From: Pleurocapsa sp. MO_226.B13
GTDB lineage: Bacteria > Cyanobacteriota > Cyanobacteriia > Cyanobacteriales > Xenococcaceae
Direction: 5' to 3'
NCBI GenBank assembly: GCA_030064795.1
Contig: JASJEI010000029.1
Span: 1 to 45,507, forward strand
Length of the DNA stretch: 45,507 bases
Part shown: one piece after another, positions 33,176 through 42,600 of the stretch
How the letters are laid out: each line of letters opens with the position of its first letter
Position numbering within the stretch: position 1 is the first letter of the stretch
Translations under genes and position numbers: made by a program
Notes under the pieces: model-generated
Told to the model about the DNA's origin: nothing
Database searches by the model: none
The model's input: only the letters and a program-made list of their open reading frames with translations

Positions 33176-33649
33176 ATGGAAGAATTAACCCTTTACGATT
33201 TCCCATTATCTGGTAACTGTTATAAAGTCAGACTGCTGCTCAATCAATTGCAAATACCCTATAACAGGATAAATGTAGATTTACAACAACAACAGCAACG
33301 CAGTACTGAATTCCTAGACAAAAACCCCCAGGGGAAAGTGCCTGTATTAGCAACCGCAACAGGTCATTTTTTAAGGGAGTCTAATGCTATTTTGTGCTAT
33401 CTGAGTAAAAATACTAATTTCTTACCTATAGATCCCTGGGAACATGCTCAAGTTTTACAGTGGTTATTTTTTGAACAATGCAGTCATTTCCCCAATATTG
33501 CTAAGTCAAGATATATTATCCATTTCCTCGGTTCTCCTCCAGGATTTCAACCTACATTAGCAACCAAAAAACAAGAGGGTTATGCAGCTTTAGATGTGAT
33601 GGAAAATCACCTTAAAAAACAAGAATTTTTAGTAGAGCGCGGAAGTTAG
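33176..33649 (+). pseudogene. Glutathione S-transferase, C-terminally truncated by a deletion
   Basis: The N-terminal thioredoxin-like domain is intact: LTLYDFPLSGNCYKVRLLLN, NPQGKVPVLA and the glutathione-binding RESNAILCYLS. The C-terminal helical domain breaks off at KKQEFLVERGS, exactly where the family continues 'FLVGDRYSIADIALYAY...'. About 50 residues are missing against the usual 200-220. The next bases are the interior of a methyltransferase in another frame, so a deletion has fused two genes. It may still be translated, but stability is doubtful. Confidence 0.8.
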
Positions 33650-33651
33650 AT

Positions 33652-34065
33652 TCTGTCAGCAATTACTTTGAGGGTAATGTTTGTCATATTGAGCGTCCTG
33701 ATGCCACCTATGACTTAGTAATTACGGCTTTCACTTTTCGTAATTTTCCCGATAAACAGACATCGTTACAAGAAATGTTGCGGGTATTACGCCCAGGAGG
33801 ACGTTTATTAATTCTTGACCATTTCCAACCGCAAAATCCTGTTTTGTGGAAGCAGACTTACACTTTCTGGATGAGTCAAATCGTACCCCAAATTGTGCGT
33901 CCTTTTATTGAAGATAGCACTCCTTACCGCTACTTAGCCCAAAGTATTATTAATCAATTGAAAATGCCAGAATTTGTCGACTTAATTCATAGTTTTGGAG
34001 CAACAGTAACGAAAACCAATACCTATGGTGGAGGTGCTGCGGGAAGATTAATTGCTGTTCGTTAA
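33652..34065 (+). pseudogene. SAM-dependent methyltransferase, N-terminally deleted
   Basis: The reading frame continues in the order LDSVSNYFEGNVCHIERPDA, TYDLVITAFTFRNFPDK, EMLRVLRPGGRLLILDHFQP, ending TNTYGGGAAGRLIAVR. This is the second half of a UbiE-like class I methyltransferase (the 'EMLRVLRPGG' strand-helix is diagnostic). The SAM-binding GxGxG half is absent and there is no start before ATG 33775. It abuts the truncated GST and precedes isochorismate synthase, so it may once have served quinone or other aromatic metabolism; that is inference. Confidence 0.75.
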
Positions 34066-34113
34066 ACTCAAGATATTGGAAAGATTACTTTATTTACTCG
34101 TAAAAGTTTTTTG

Positions 34114-35514
34114 ATGCTTAATAAAAAGACGTACTTTGAAAGTCAAATTATGTGTTTACATAGAAAGATAGAAGATTTTTTTTTAGATGAACTTAAGAGA
34201 TTAATAGAGTTTCAACAGAACAAAATTATTCGTTTAGAAGTATCTATCGATCATGAGCTAGAACCATTGCAATGGTTAAGTCAACAAAAATCATTGTTTA
34301 AAACTTATTGGTCAGACCGACACAATAGGTTTACAATGGCTGGAATTGGAGCAGCAGATTTAGTATTTAGCCAGGAAAGAGTTAACACCAAATTTCTCTT
34401 TGAACGTTTGAGACAACATCTATCTTGTCAATATTCCCAAGTTCGTTATTATGGAGGAATTAGTTTTCAGCAAACTAAGGAGATTAATTCTCCCTGGCAA
34501 GATTTTGGTAACCATCTTTTTCTTGTCCCTAAGTTTGAAATTTATCGAGATGAATCTGGTACTTATTTCGCCTGTAATTTCCTGGTAAATTGTGACAATA
34601 ATTCTAACGAACAACTACAACAAACTCTACAGGAACTAGCATCAATTAATTTTAGCTTATCTCACCAACAACTAAATACGCCTCAAGTATCTAGGCGGGT
34701 AAATTCTCCTAATCAGTTAGAGTGGTATCGTAATGTTAACAAGGGGTTGACTTATATTAATCAAGAAAACTTAGAAAAAATTGTTTTAGCTAGAAAATCT
34801 GAATTTACAATCGTAAATCCTTGTAAACCAGAACATTTATTAAGTTTAATTCAAAAAGAGCAACACTGTTCTTTTGATTTTTGCTTTCAACCTAATAGAG
34901 ACAAAGGTTTTGTTGGTTGTACACCAGAACGCCTCTATTGGCGTCAATGCAATCAGATTCAAACTGAAGCAATTGCTGGAACTAGCCCCAGGGGTAATTC
35001 TTTCCAAGAAGATGAAAAATTAGCCCAAGAACTGTTATCTTCTCCCAAAGAAATAAGAGAACATCAAGTAGTAGTTAAAAGTCTCCAGGAATCTCTTGCC
35101 AATTTATGTAATCGGATTGATATTGGGAACAAACCAGGTTTGTTACGCCTCAATAAATTACAACATTTACACACTAATTGTTCTGGAATTCTACATCCAG
35201 GAATAGACGATGTGGAAATTATTAATCAACTCCATCCTACCCCAGCAGTAGGCGGTTATCCTCGACAACAAGCATTAGAATTAATCGCTAAACTAGAAAC
35301 TTTTGATCGGGGTTGGTATGGATCTCCTGTAGGATGGGTAGGCTTTGATAGTGCTGAATTTGCAGTAGCAATTCGTTCAGGTTTAATCCATAAAAATAAA
35401 ATCACTTTATTTGCTGGGGCAGGTATTGTTGCAGGTTCTCAACCAGAAACAGAATGGGAAGAATTGGAAAATAAAATTAGCAATTTTCTTCAGATTGTAG
35501 ACCTGGTTGACTGA
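34114..35514 (+). CDS. menF: Isochorismate synthase
   Basis: Converts chorismate to isochorismate, the entry to phylloquinone (vitamin K1) synthesis in cyanobacteria. ATG 34114 gives 466 residues (TTG 34111 directly precedes). The chorismate-binding C-terminal half carries the conserved sequence VLARKSEF, EAIAGTSPRG, EIREHQVVV, LHPTPAVGGYPRQ and GAGIVAGSQPETEWEE with the Mg-binding Glu residues. The lysine expected as general base lies in EKIVLARK. The N-terminal half is more variable. It is the only intact gene of its small cluster. Confidence 0.92.
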   Translation: MLNKKTYFESQIMCLHRKIEDFFLDELKRLIEFQQNKIIRLEVSIDHELEPLQWLSQQKSLFKTYWSDRHNRFTMAGIGAADLVFSQERVNTKFLFERLRQHLSCQYSQVRYYGGISFQQTKEINSPWQDFGNHLFLVPKFEIYRDESGTYFACNFLVNCDNNSNEQLQQTLQELASINFSLSHQQLNTPQVSRRVNSPNQLEWYRNVNKGLTYINQENLEKIVLARKSEFTIVNPCKPEHLLSLIQKEQHCSFDFCFQPNRDKGFVGCTPERLYWRQCNQIQTEAIAGTSPRGNSFQEDEKLAQELLSSPKEIREHQVVVKSLQESLANLCNRIDIGNKPGLLRLNKLQHLHTNCSGILHPGIDDVEIINQLHPTPAVGGYPRQQALELIAKLETFDRGWYGSPVGWVGFDSAEFAVAIRSGLIHKNKITLFAGAGIVAGSQPETEWEELENKISNFLQIVDLVD

Positions 35515-35577
35515 CAAAAGTTAAACAAGAAATGGTTAAGAAGTAGTCACCAATACCCTGTCACGGGGATCGGATAT

Positions 35578-36963
35578 TTACTGTACTAAATCTTCTATTT
35601 CTTCAACTTTAGTAGGTAACTCTGCCGTTAAAACTTCTCTCCCAGAATTAGTGACTAAAACATCATCTTCAATTCTGATCCCTCTCACATCTTTAAACTG
35701 TGCCAGACGCTCCCAGTTAACTACATCTTGATATTTGAGGCGAAAATCGGGATGATTCAAAATAGCAGGAACTTGATAGAAACCAGGCTCAATGGTAACG
35801 AGCATTCCAGACTGAAGCGGGCGATCTAATCTAAGATAACTCAAACCAAAGCGATCGCTCCTAGATCTTCCTGGTTCATAGCCTGCCACGTCACCTAAAT
35901 CTTCCATGTCGTGAACATCCAAACCTAATAAATGTCCGACACCGTGAGGAAAAAATAGGGCATGGGCATCCATCTCTACTAAATCTTCAGCATTACCCTT
36001 TAAAATGCCTAAATCTACCAAACCTTCGGCAATTATCCTTGCTGCCAACAAATGAATATCCCGATACTCGACTCCAGGCTGTACTTTGGCAATACAGTCA
36101 TCATGGGCTTGTAGAACTATCTCATAGATATCTTTTTGAGTGCTAGAAAATTTACCCGAAACTGCCCAAGTACGAGTAATATCTGCTGCCCAACCGTTAG
36201 GGGTTTCTGCCCCCACATCTGCCAGTAATAAATCTCCAGGTTGTAGTTGATTATGGTAGGTTTCGTTATGTAAAACTTCCCCGTGTACCGTTACAATGCT
36301 GTTGTAGGCGCAACTCATATTGTGAGCGATGATTACCCCTTCCATCGCCCCTCGTATCTCTGCCTCATTTTTAGCTGTCTGAGTGGCTTGCATCCCTGCT
36401 AAATGAGCTTCGATCGATACAGCAGCAGAGGCTCTTAATTCCTTTAATGCCAGACTATCATGGTGCGATCGCAATTTTACCAATGCTCTAGCCAATTCTA
36501 GATCGATCCCTGATGCCCGCTCAGATAAGGAGACGGGACGATTTAATAGTTGGCATTGCTGTTGATAAGTAATACTATCCTGCACGGCTATAGTTGCAGC
36601 CCCCTCGGTTTTCTGAGATAATTCCGCCAGAGGATAAACGGCATCTGCCCCAATTATCGCGCCAATTTCTGAGCTTTGTGGCGTTTCACCGTGCCAGAGA
36701 GTAGCAGCAGGAGGGGGATTATCCATATATAATTCTAATCTACCACCTTCTAAACGAATTGCAGCATTAGCTAGAGGTATTCCTGCAAAATATAAAAAAT
36801 GACTGCTAGCGCGAAAAGGATATTGATTTGCCGAGAAATTACGTCCCAGAGGACTGCTAGACCATAAAATAACTGGATGCTTAATTAACTGTGCCAGTTT
36901 GTCTCTTCTTTGCTTTAAACCAGTAGCCAGAGATAGATCGTTTTGAACGGGAAGCAACACCAT
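35578..36963 (-). CDS. pepP: Xaa-Pro aminopeptidase (M24 family)
   Basis: Removes an N-terminal residue in front of proline. ATG 36961-36963 gives 461 residues. The N-terminal domain (FSANQYPFRASSHFLYFAGI) is typical of aminopeptidase P. The pita-bread domain has the metal ligands: Asp in LLLADVGAE, Asp in GWAADITRTW, His in FFPHGVGHLLGLDVHD, Glu in TIEPGFY, and Glu in GIRIEDDVLV. It is divergent from, and almost touches, the next gene on the plus strand. Confidence 0.93.
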   Translation of the reverse strand: MVLLPVQNDLSLATGLKQRRDKLAQLIKHPVILWSSSPLGRNFSANQYPFRASSHFLYFAGIPLANAAIRLEGGRLELYMDNPPPAATLWHGETPQSSEIGAIIGADAVYPLAELSQKTEGAATIAVQDSITYQQQCQLLNRPVSLSERASGIDLELARALVKLRSHHDSLALKELRASAAVSIEAHLAGMQATQTAKNEAEIRGAMEGVIIAHNMSCAYNSIVTVHGEVLHNETYHNQLQPGDLLLADVGAETPNGWAADITRTWAVSGKFSSTQKDIYEIVLQAHDDCIAKVQPGVEYRDIHLLAARIIAEGLVDLGILKGNAEDLVEMDAHALFFPHGVGHLLGLDVHDMEDLGDVAGYEPGRSRSDRFGLSYLRLDRPLQSGMLVTIEPGFYQVPAILNHPDFRLKYQDVVNWERLAQFKDVRGIRIEDDVLVTNSGREVLTAELPTKVEEIEDLVQ

Positions 36964-37034
36964 CAATGATATTTTTGCTAGTCGATAAGATTAGTATAGA
37001 TAATTGTCCCTTGTTCGTTGTCAATTTTAAAACC

Positions 37035-37457
37035 ATGCAACCCAAATATTGGTCGATAGATCGCCTCCCAGGAATAATGCGATCGCAAGTTAAATTACTG
37101 GAGAAAAATCAGATTACCAATACTAAAAAACTACTAGAACTTACTAGTAGCCCAGAGTCGAAAATCTCTTTAGCTAGCAAACTACAGTTACATTTAAAAT
37201 ACATTAATAAGTGGGTAGCATTAGCAGATTTAGCTCGTCTACCCAGTGTCGGTACTCAATATTGTGGGCTATTACTACACGCTGGTATTATCTCTGTTGC
37301 TCAACTTGCTCAAACTTCTTTCGATCGCTTACAGCGACAGATAGTTCGTTTGCAGGTAGCAAACCTACAGAGAAAAGATTTGTCTCCTTCTGTAGAGCTA
37401 GTCAAAATTTGGGTACAAGAAGCCAAATTATTGCTAAATACTAGCCAGAAATCTTAA
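37035..37457 (+). CDS. DUF4332 domain protein
   Basis: ATG 37035 (MQPKYWSIDRLPGIMRSQVK) is preferred to an in-frame upstream ATG because homologues start with this 'W.I..LPG' segment. The 140-residue protein has two helix-hairpin-helix-like units: LPGIMRSQVKLLEKNQI near the start and LARLPSVGTQYCGLLLHAGI in the middle, the latter with the typical LxxLPxVGxxxAxLLxxAGI pattern. DUF4332 is predicted to bind DNA or serve as a scaffold; function unknown. It is divergent from pepP. Confidence 0.8.
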   Translation: MQPKYWSIDRLPGIMRSQVKLLEKNQITNTKKLLELTSSPESKISLASKLQLHLKYINKWVALADLARLPSVGTQYCGLLLHAGIISVAQLAQTSFDRLQRQIVRLQVANLQRKDLSPSVELVKIWVQEAKLLLNTSQKS

Positions 37458-37491
37458 AAATCCAGGTGAGCAATAGGCGATCGCTGGTATA

Positions 37492-37788
37492 CTAATAGTT
37501 GCGAGAAGAACTTTCAATGCGACGACGACCACCGCTACGGTTATTTTCCCTTGGTCTGGCTTTATTGACTCTCAGTTCTCTGCCCATCCACTCTGCACCA
37601 TCTAAGCTTTCAATTGCTTTAGATTCTTCAGCTTCGTTCTCCATTTCGACAAAACCGAAACCTCTGGGACGACCAGTTTCACGGTCTGAAGGTAGAGAAA
37701 CTCTCGATACTGTTCCGTATTCTTCAAAAACAGTCGTAAGATCTTCTTTAGTAACCTCATAAGATAGATTACCGACATAGATTGACAT
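37492..37788 (-). CDS. Short RRM-type RNA-binding protein
   Basis: A 98-residue protein made of one RNA recognition motif (about 1-80) with RNP-2 IYVGNL and RNP-1 RGFGFVEM, and a short basic tail (ENNRSGGRRRIESSSRNY) that lacks a long Gly-rich region. The Rbp family of cyanobacteria is often cold-induced and binds mRNA. ATG has AGGAG seven to eight bases upstream. The 300-base upstream spacer fits a long 5' leader, as in cold-regulated rbp genes, though nothing specific is seen. Confidence 0.94.
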   Translation of the reverse strand: MSIYVGNLSYEVTKEDLTTVFEEYGTVSRVSLPSDRETGRPRGFGFVEMENEAEESKAIESLDGAEWMGRELRVNKARPRENNRSGGRRRIESSSRNY

Positions 37789-38090
37789 TAGTTTGTCTCC
37801 TAATTAACAAATATTATGTTGAGATAAATATTTCGGAAGAAAGCTTGCCAATCTATTATGTAGCCTAGAGGTTATGACAAATTGAAACAAACACGCTCGC
37901 CGAATTGAAATCTCTATTTTTTAGTAGGTTAACACAGCTAGATTGAAAGGGTTCATTTCAAGATTGAAAACAATGTTAAAAAATACAAAAATGTATAGAA
38001 GTTAATACTTTTTGGCTTGAATAACTAAATTTGCTATGTCTTGAAAAACCGAGGCAAATAATAATAACTTTATCTTATTGGACGTGATGT
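37789..38090. other. Divergent spacer between the RRM gene and mgtE
   Basis: AT-rich, with no recognised element. Promoters for both genes must lie here, and a magnesium- or cold-responsive leader could be present but cannot be called. Confidence 0.45.
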
Positions 38091-39464
38091 ATGATACAAA
38101 ATGGAGTTAAACATAACGAGCTAAGACAGTTAGTTAGATCGCAATTAGAACTATTACTAGAGAGTGGCAATTTAGAAGGAGCAAAGTCACTATTAATTCC
38201 CGTACAGCCAGTAGATATAGCAGAAGCCATTGAGGGTTTACCAGAATCGAACCAGTTAATTGCTTTTCGTTTGCTGTCTAAGGCAGAAGCGATCGAAGTA
38301 TACGAGTATCTCAATAGTGATGTCCAACAGGCACTAATTCAAGAGTTTAAACGCCAAGAAGTATTAGATATTGTTGATAAAATGTCTCCTGACGATCGCG
38401 CTAAAATGTTCGACGAGCTTCCTGCTAAAGTAGTACGTCGTCTACTGTCACAGTTAAGTCCAGGAGAACGCCAAGCCACAGCTATTTTACTCGGTTACGA
38501 AGAGGATACGGCAGGGCGAATTATGACCCCTGAGTATATCTCTTTAAAAGAGAATTTAACTGTCAGCCAAGCTCTAGAAAGAATTAGAAGTTTAGCCAAT
38601 GCTTCGGAAGTTGTTTATTATCTTTATGTTACCGATACATCTCGACAACTTACAGGAATTGTCTCCTTGCGGGATCTAGTCCTGGCTGCACCCGATACCA
38701 CCCTGGCAGAAATTATGACTCGTGATGTGGTGTTTGTTCATACCGATACCGATCAAGAAGAAGTGGCTCGGACTATTCAACGTTACGATATTGTAGCCGT
38801 ACCCGTAGTCGATCGTGAAGAAAGATTAGTCGGGGTGGTTACTGTTGATGATGTTATCGATATTATCGAACGGGAAGCTACCGAAGATATTTATGCTTTG
38901 GGTGGGGTACAATCGGATCGCGATAATTATTTTCAAACTAACTTGTTAACGGTAGCTCGCCGTAGAGTAGTTTGGTTGTTTGTTTTATTACTTACTAATA
39001 CCGTTACTGGCGCGATCATTCGTTCTCAAGAATCACTCTTACAACAAGTAGTGATCTTAGCTGCTTTTATTCCCTTATTGACTGGTACGGGGGGAAATGT
39101 AGGCGCGCAGTCTTCTACAGTAGTGATTCGGGGTTTAAACACTGAAGAAATTCAAAACATGGGAGCAGGAAAAGTGATTTTTCGCGAAGCTGCTGCGGGA
39201 ATTCTACTAGGCTTAATTTTAGGCTCGATGGCAACAGTTTGGGCTTATTTTCTGCAAGGAAATTTAGCTGTAGCCACTTCTGTAGGAATTAGCTTAATTG
39301 CGATCGCTCTTTTAGCTTCTGTTGCTGGCTCGGCTCTACCCTTTTTGTTTCGTTCCCTCAGCTTAGATCCTGCTTTGATGTCTGCCCCCTTTATTACTAC
39401 CGCCGTTGATGTTTTAGGAGTCTTGATCTATTTCCAGATCGCTAGAGTCATTTTGGGTTTGTAG
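38091..39464 (+). CDS. mgtE: Magnesium transporter MgtE
   Basis: The 457-residue Mg2+ channel has an N-terminal MgtE domain (about 25-125; DIAEAIEGLPESNQL, MSPDDRAKMFDELPAK), two CBS domains (about 130-255; AGRIMTPEYISL, LAEIMTRDVVFV, VGVVTVDDVIDII), a connecting helix and five transmembrane segments. The pore helix reads PLLTGTGGNVGAQSSTVVIRG (split: PLLTGTGGNVGAQ and SSTVVIRG), with the conserved GNxGxQ. The final SAPFITTAVDVLGVLIYF holds the conserved Asp of the ion path. Confidence 0.96.
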   Translation: MIQNGVKHNELRQLVRSQLELLLESGNLEGAKSLLIPVQPVDIAEAIEGLPESNQLIAFRLLSKAEAIEVYEYLNSDVQQALIQEFKRQEVLDIVDKMSPDDRAKMFDELPAKVVRRLLSQLSPGERQATAILLGYEEDTAGRIMTPEYISLKENLTVSQALERIRSLANASEVVYYLYVTDTSRQLTGIVSLRDLVLAAPDTTLAEIMTRDVVFVHTDTDQEEVARTIQRYDIVAVPVVDREERLVGVVTVDDVIDIIEREATEDIYALGGVQSDRDNYFQTNLLTVARRRVVWLFVLLLTNTVTGAIIRSQESLLQQVVILAAFIPLLTGTGGNVGAQSSTVVIRGLNTEEIQNMGAGKVIFREAAAGILLGLILGSMATVWAYFLQGNLAVATSVGISLIAIALLASVAGSALPFLFRSLSLDPALMSAPFITTAVDVLGVLIYFQIARVILGL

Positions 39465-39499
39465 AGATTGATGTTTCAAGAGCTAATCGAGATCGAAGA

Positions 39500-40471
39500 T
39501 CAAGGGTGAATAGTACCATCTGGCATTACCGTCCCCTTCCAACTTGCCCCACTTAAAACACTATTTTTTAAGTTAGCTCCCCTCAGATTAGCTCCTCGCA
39601 AATAAATATCAATGAGGCTAGCGTTTTCTAGATTCGCTTTTTCTAAATTAGTTTTAAACAGCAAGGCAAATCGAAAATTAGCATTTTGCAGATTAACTCC
39701 CTGCAAATTAGCCGAGGTAAGATTAGCAGAACCAAAATCAATTCTATTGTCTGCTTTAAGATTACTCAGACTCAGTTGCGATATGGTAGCCAAACTCGTA
39801 TTTCCTCTGTTGGTATCTGTTAAAACTGCTCCTGCTAAGACAGCACTGCGTAAATTAGCCGAACGCAAATTAGCTCCCTGTAATATTGTTTGTTGTAGAT
39901 TGGATTGTCGTAAACTACTACCGCTCAAATCGGCTCGATTAAAGTTAGCATGGCTCAAGTCCGCACCAGTCAAATTAGCTTGACTAAAATCTGCCCGACT
40001 AAAATCTGCACCGCTTAAATCTACTCCTGTAAGATCCGCTCCTGAAAGATTAGCTCGGCTTAGGTTCGCTCCAGAGAGATTAGCCCTGGTAAGATTGGCA
40101 TTGCTAAGATCGGCATCGGCAAGATTGGCATCGCGAAAAAAAGATTGACTGAGATTGGCATTACTCAGATCGACTCTAACCAAACAAGCCTTTTCTAAAT
40201 TAGCCCAGCTAAGATCGGCATCGGCAAGATCGGCACATTTAAGATTTGCTCCCGCTAGGTTAGTTTTAATTAAACGAGCATTGGCTAAATTAGCTCGATT
40301 AAAATTAGCTCCAGTCAAATTTGTACCACTAAGATTTGCCCAGTCTAGTTCAGTTCTACTCAAGTCAATCTGCTCTAGTTGAGCCTGGATAATTTGGATC
40401 TGACTGAGATCGGCTCGGCTAAAGTCTCTATTACCCTGTTGATAGAGCGATAATAACTCTTCTCCATTCAT
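39500..40471 (-). CDS. Pentapeptide-repeat protein
   Basis: A 323-residue protein built almost wholly of A(D/N)LXX repeats ([20 protein letters not shown] and onward), predicted to fold as a right-handed quadrilateral beta-helix. A short helical cap [20 protein letters not shown] precedes the repeats. No signal peptide, kinase or other domain is attached. Cyanobacteria have many such proteins with mostly unknown roles. The long opposite-strand frames are artefacts of the repetitive codons. Confidence 0.95.
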   Translation of the reverse strand: MNGEELLSLYQQGNRDFSRADLSQIQIIQAQLEQIDLSRTELDWANLSGTNLTGANFNRANLANARLIKTNLAGANLKCADLADADLSWANLEKACLVRVDLSNANLSQSFFRDANLADADLSNANLTRANLSGANLSRANLSGADLTGVDLSGADFSRADFSQANLTGADLSHANFNRADLSGSSLRQSNLQQTILQGANLRSANLRSAVLAGAVLTDTNRGNTSLATISQLSLSNLKADNRIDFGSANLTSANLQGVNLQNANFRFALLFKTNLEKANLENASLIDIYLRGANLRGANLKNSVLSGASWKGTVMPDGTIHP

Positions 40472-40834
40472 TAATTTAGATTGCTATCTTAACAATTTGC
40501 CATAGGAATATAGATTTATCATTCCCGATCGCCACTCCAAAATAACGCTGCTTATCGAATTACAAAAGTAATCAATTAACAGTTTAAAGTCCAATCTTGG
40601 CAATTAATTTTCCACAGCCAGATCGCGATCGCAGTAGCCTCAAAAATTCTCAACTATAAAGAAAAAATTGTACTCAGTATTTAGTTCGGAGTTCGGAATT
40701 CGTAGTTCGGAGTACTTACGCTGGCGACTGGCTTAGCAACAGAGTTAGTAAGTTAAGACCTAGATTGAAACCGATTTTCTTTTTATTGATACAATAGTAC
40801 TAACTAATAATCATGAATAACCTAATTAACAACT
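40472..40834. other. Spacer before the DUF5895 gene
   Basis: Contains a GTTCGGAGTTCGGAATTC-type repeat near 40684-40712 and two HIP1-like sites. No gene is supported. The promoter of the next gene is not evident. Confidence 0.45.
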
Positions 40835-41677
40835 ATGAATAACTATCAAGATTTTGGCTTTAACAGTAATGAGTTTTTGGGTGAATTAACCACCGTTCCC
40901 TACTGTCAGTTTCTCAACGCCAGCAGCAAAAATTATGGCTTAGCAATTACTTGGGCAAATGCCGAACTAGCCAAATTTGAACCGAGCGATCGCTGGCAAC
41001 AGATAGAACACGAGTTTGCCGACGGAACTAACGAAACGCTGTGGGTAACGCAACAACCGAGATTGCTAATCTTAAACCGTTCTCAGCCTCTGATGAGTAA
41101 CGATACCCAGACCATTCCCTACAACAAAGCTCAGTTTGCCGAGGGAGGCTTCAAAGCTTTCTCTTATCTTGTAGTTTGGTTTTTAGACGATCGCAATCAG
41201 CCATTATCCCAACTACCTTTTCGCCTCAAATGTAGTGGATATGCAGGATTGACCACGATAAAAAATTATAGTTACTACAACAATCCCCATAGCTTTACTA
41301 AAAAGTTTCTTCAGGTATACAAAACTTTAACTGGCGATCGGGCAATTGATAAAAACGATGTCTTTTATGCTCATGCGGTTTATCAACCAGTTTTAACCAG
41401 ACAAAAAGCTACCTCAAGTATTAATGGTCAGTCTAGCTTCGCGGTGATGACCGATCGCTTTTTAGAACCCAACCCATCTAACTTTGCTTCTCTAATTATC
41501 AAAAATGGTTCGGAAGTCAGTAATAAGATTAAAGAATTAATCGAAACCACAAAACCTTGGTTAAAGACAGAATCAATGCAACCTGAAGACGAACATCCCG
41601 ATCCACAAGTAGAAATAGAAGTGTCAGAGCAAAATGGAGTAGAAGCTGGTTTGACTCCAGAACCAGTTGCTTTTTAA
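40835..41677 (+). CDS. DUF5895-like cyanobacterial protein
   Basis: A 280-residue soluble protein (NEFLGELTTVPYCQFLNASS; KFEPSDRWQQIEHEFADG; FKAFSYLVVWFLD; AGLTTIKNYSYYN) with an acidic, Pro/Glu-rich tail. The layout resembles DUF5895, a cyanobacterial family frequent in plasmids and accessory regions, somewhat like a single-strand-binding-associated or conjugative protein; no function is established. It lies at the edge of a mobile-DNA region. Confidence 0.65.
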   Translation: MNNYQDFGFNSNEFLGELTTVPYCQFLNASSKNYGLAITWANAELAKFEPSDRWQQIEHEFADGTNETLWVTQQPRLLILNRSQPLMSNDTQTIPYNKAQFAEGGFKAFSYLVVWFLDDRNQPLSQLPFRLKCSGYAGLTTIKNYSYYNNPHSFTKKFLQVYKTLTGDRAIDKNDVFYAHAVYQPVLTRQKATSSINGQSSFAVMTDRFLEPNPSNFASLIIKNGSEVSNKIKELIETTKPWLKTESMQPEDEHPDPQVEIEVSEQNGVEAGLTPEPVAF

Positions 41678-41711
41678 ACTTTTAAGAGAATTAAGTCACT
41701 GAACCAGGAAT

Positions 41712-41733
41712 CCCCGTCCTTCTAGGACGGCGG
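41712..41733 (+). repeat. Hairpin directly upstream of an intron 5' end
   Basis: CCGTCCT-TCT-AGGACGG forms a perfect seven-pair stem, three bases before the GTGCG at 41734. The CCCCGTCCTTCTAGGACGG text is a frequent end motif near IS200/IS605-type elements. Confidence 0.55.
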
Positions 41734-41804
41734 GTGCGATTCGTTCATACGAAATCCTCTTAGTAGGAGGGATGTATGGCTTCTGTTAAGTAACCTATAT
41801 GGTA
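41734..41804 (+). mobile_element. Group II intron 5'-end fragment
   Basis: GTGCGATTCGTTCAT and the following about 65 bases match the start of the intron at 42605 (shared GTGCGATTCGTTCAT, GGGATG, TTCT, AAGTAACC). The similarity ends near 41804, after which unrelated sequence and a decayed transposase follow. It is a 5' fragment of a related intron. Confidence 0.65.
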
Positions 41805-41933
41805 TTGGACTTTGGACAAAACCCCAAAGAATTCGCGAAATTCATTCGCGAACAGAGTCCAAGAAGAAGGGGCAAGAGAAATGAGAAGATCGATCGCAGT
41901 TTCGACAAACTGATTTCAATTGACTCATAAACA

Positions 41934-42600
41934 ATGCCCCAAAACAACTATAATCAAGAGCGACAAGATTTCAAGCAGTTTCGAGGGGCTCTTGATGGCT
42001 CCAATGAAAATTTGCCTTGGTCGAATCATTGGTCAGTATTGGTGGTCGATAGCGATTACTCCGCCAAAACTTTTCTGAGGGAGCAGTCACAACATCCCAA
42101 TCTGGTGGTAGTAACCAGAGTGAGAAGCGATCGCGTTTTCTATCAGTCTCCTGAACCCAGATCAAACCCTTCTAAAGGTCATCCGCAGTGGTACGGAGCC
42201 AAATTTGACGAGCGACCCCGCGTCGGCGAAAGACGCAAGGGAACGCGCTCGTCGTGACCTGAAAGATGAGGCTACTTGGCATGAACCAAAGGAAGTGGTT
42301 CAAACCAACTTCATCACTAAGAAAGGTCGATTACTGAATGTAAGGATTCAGAGCTGATCAGATATGTTGATGCGAGGTTCTCATGATTGTCCGATGCACT
42401 CGCTACCCTTTACTTTAATGCAGATACAAGTTACCACTGCCGAAGGAATTAGCATCTGGAAACCGATGTGGTTGATTATGATTGGTCAACGTCGGGCGGA
42501 ATTGACAATCACTGAAGGCGATCAGGCTTATCGACAACGATATGACATCGAACACCTACTCCGTTTTGAGCGTGAGGGACGGCGAGGTTTCCTCGCCATG
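41934..42600 (+). pseudogene. Transposase remnant, disrupted at least three times
   Basis: Pieces in order are SVLVVDSDYSAKTFL, VTRVRSDRVFYQSP and KGHPQWYGAKFDER; then, one frame over, DLKDEATWHEPKEVVQTNF, GRLLNVRIQS, stop, SDMLMRGSHDCPMHSLPFTL, WKPMWLIMIGQRR and QAYRQRYDIEHLLRF. This is a DDE transposase of the type whose core reads 'DSDYS...RGHPKWYG...YRQR.DIEH..RF' in cyanobacteria. Lesions are an insertion of about 40 bp at 42216-42255, a TGA in place of Trp near 42355, and loss of the C-terminus near 42570 before a group II intron end. Confidence 0.8.
42216..42255 (+). repeat. About 40-bp inserted small repeat in the transposase remnant
   Basis: Removing CCCCGCGTCGGCGAAAGACG and the following 20 bases rejoins DER with DLKDEATWHE in one frame. 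The insert is GC-rich and can fold (GCGTC...GACGC). Confidence 0.55.

Noticed and set aside
39612..40382. Long plus-strand ORFs opposite the pentapeptide gene
   Set aside because: They mirror the five-codon periodicity of the real gene and have unnatural Leu/Ala/Arg repeats.
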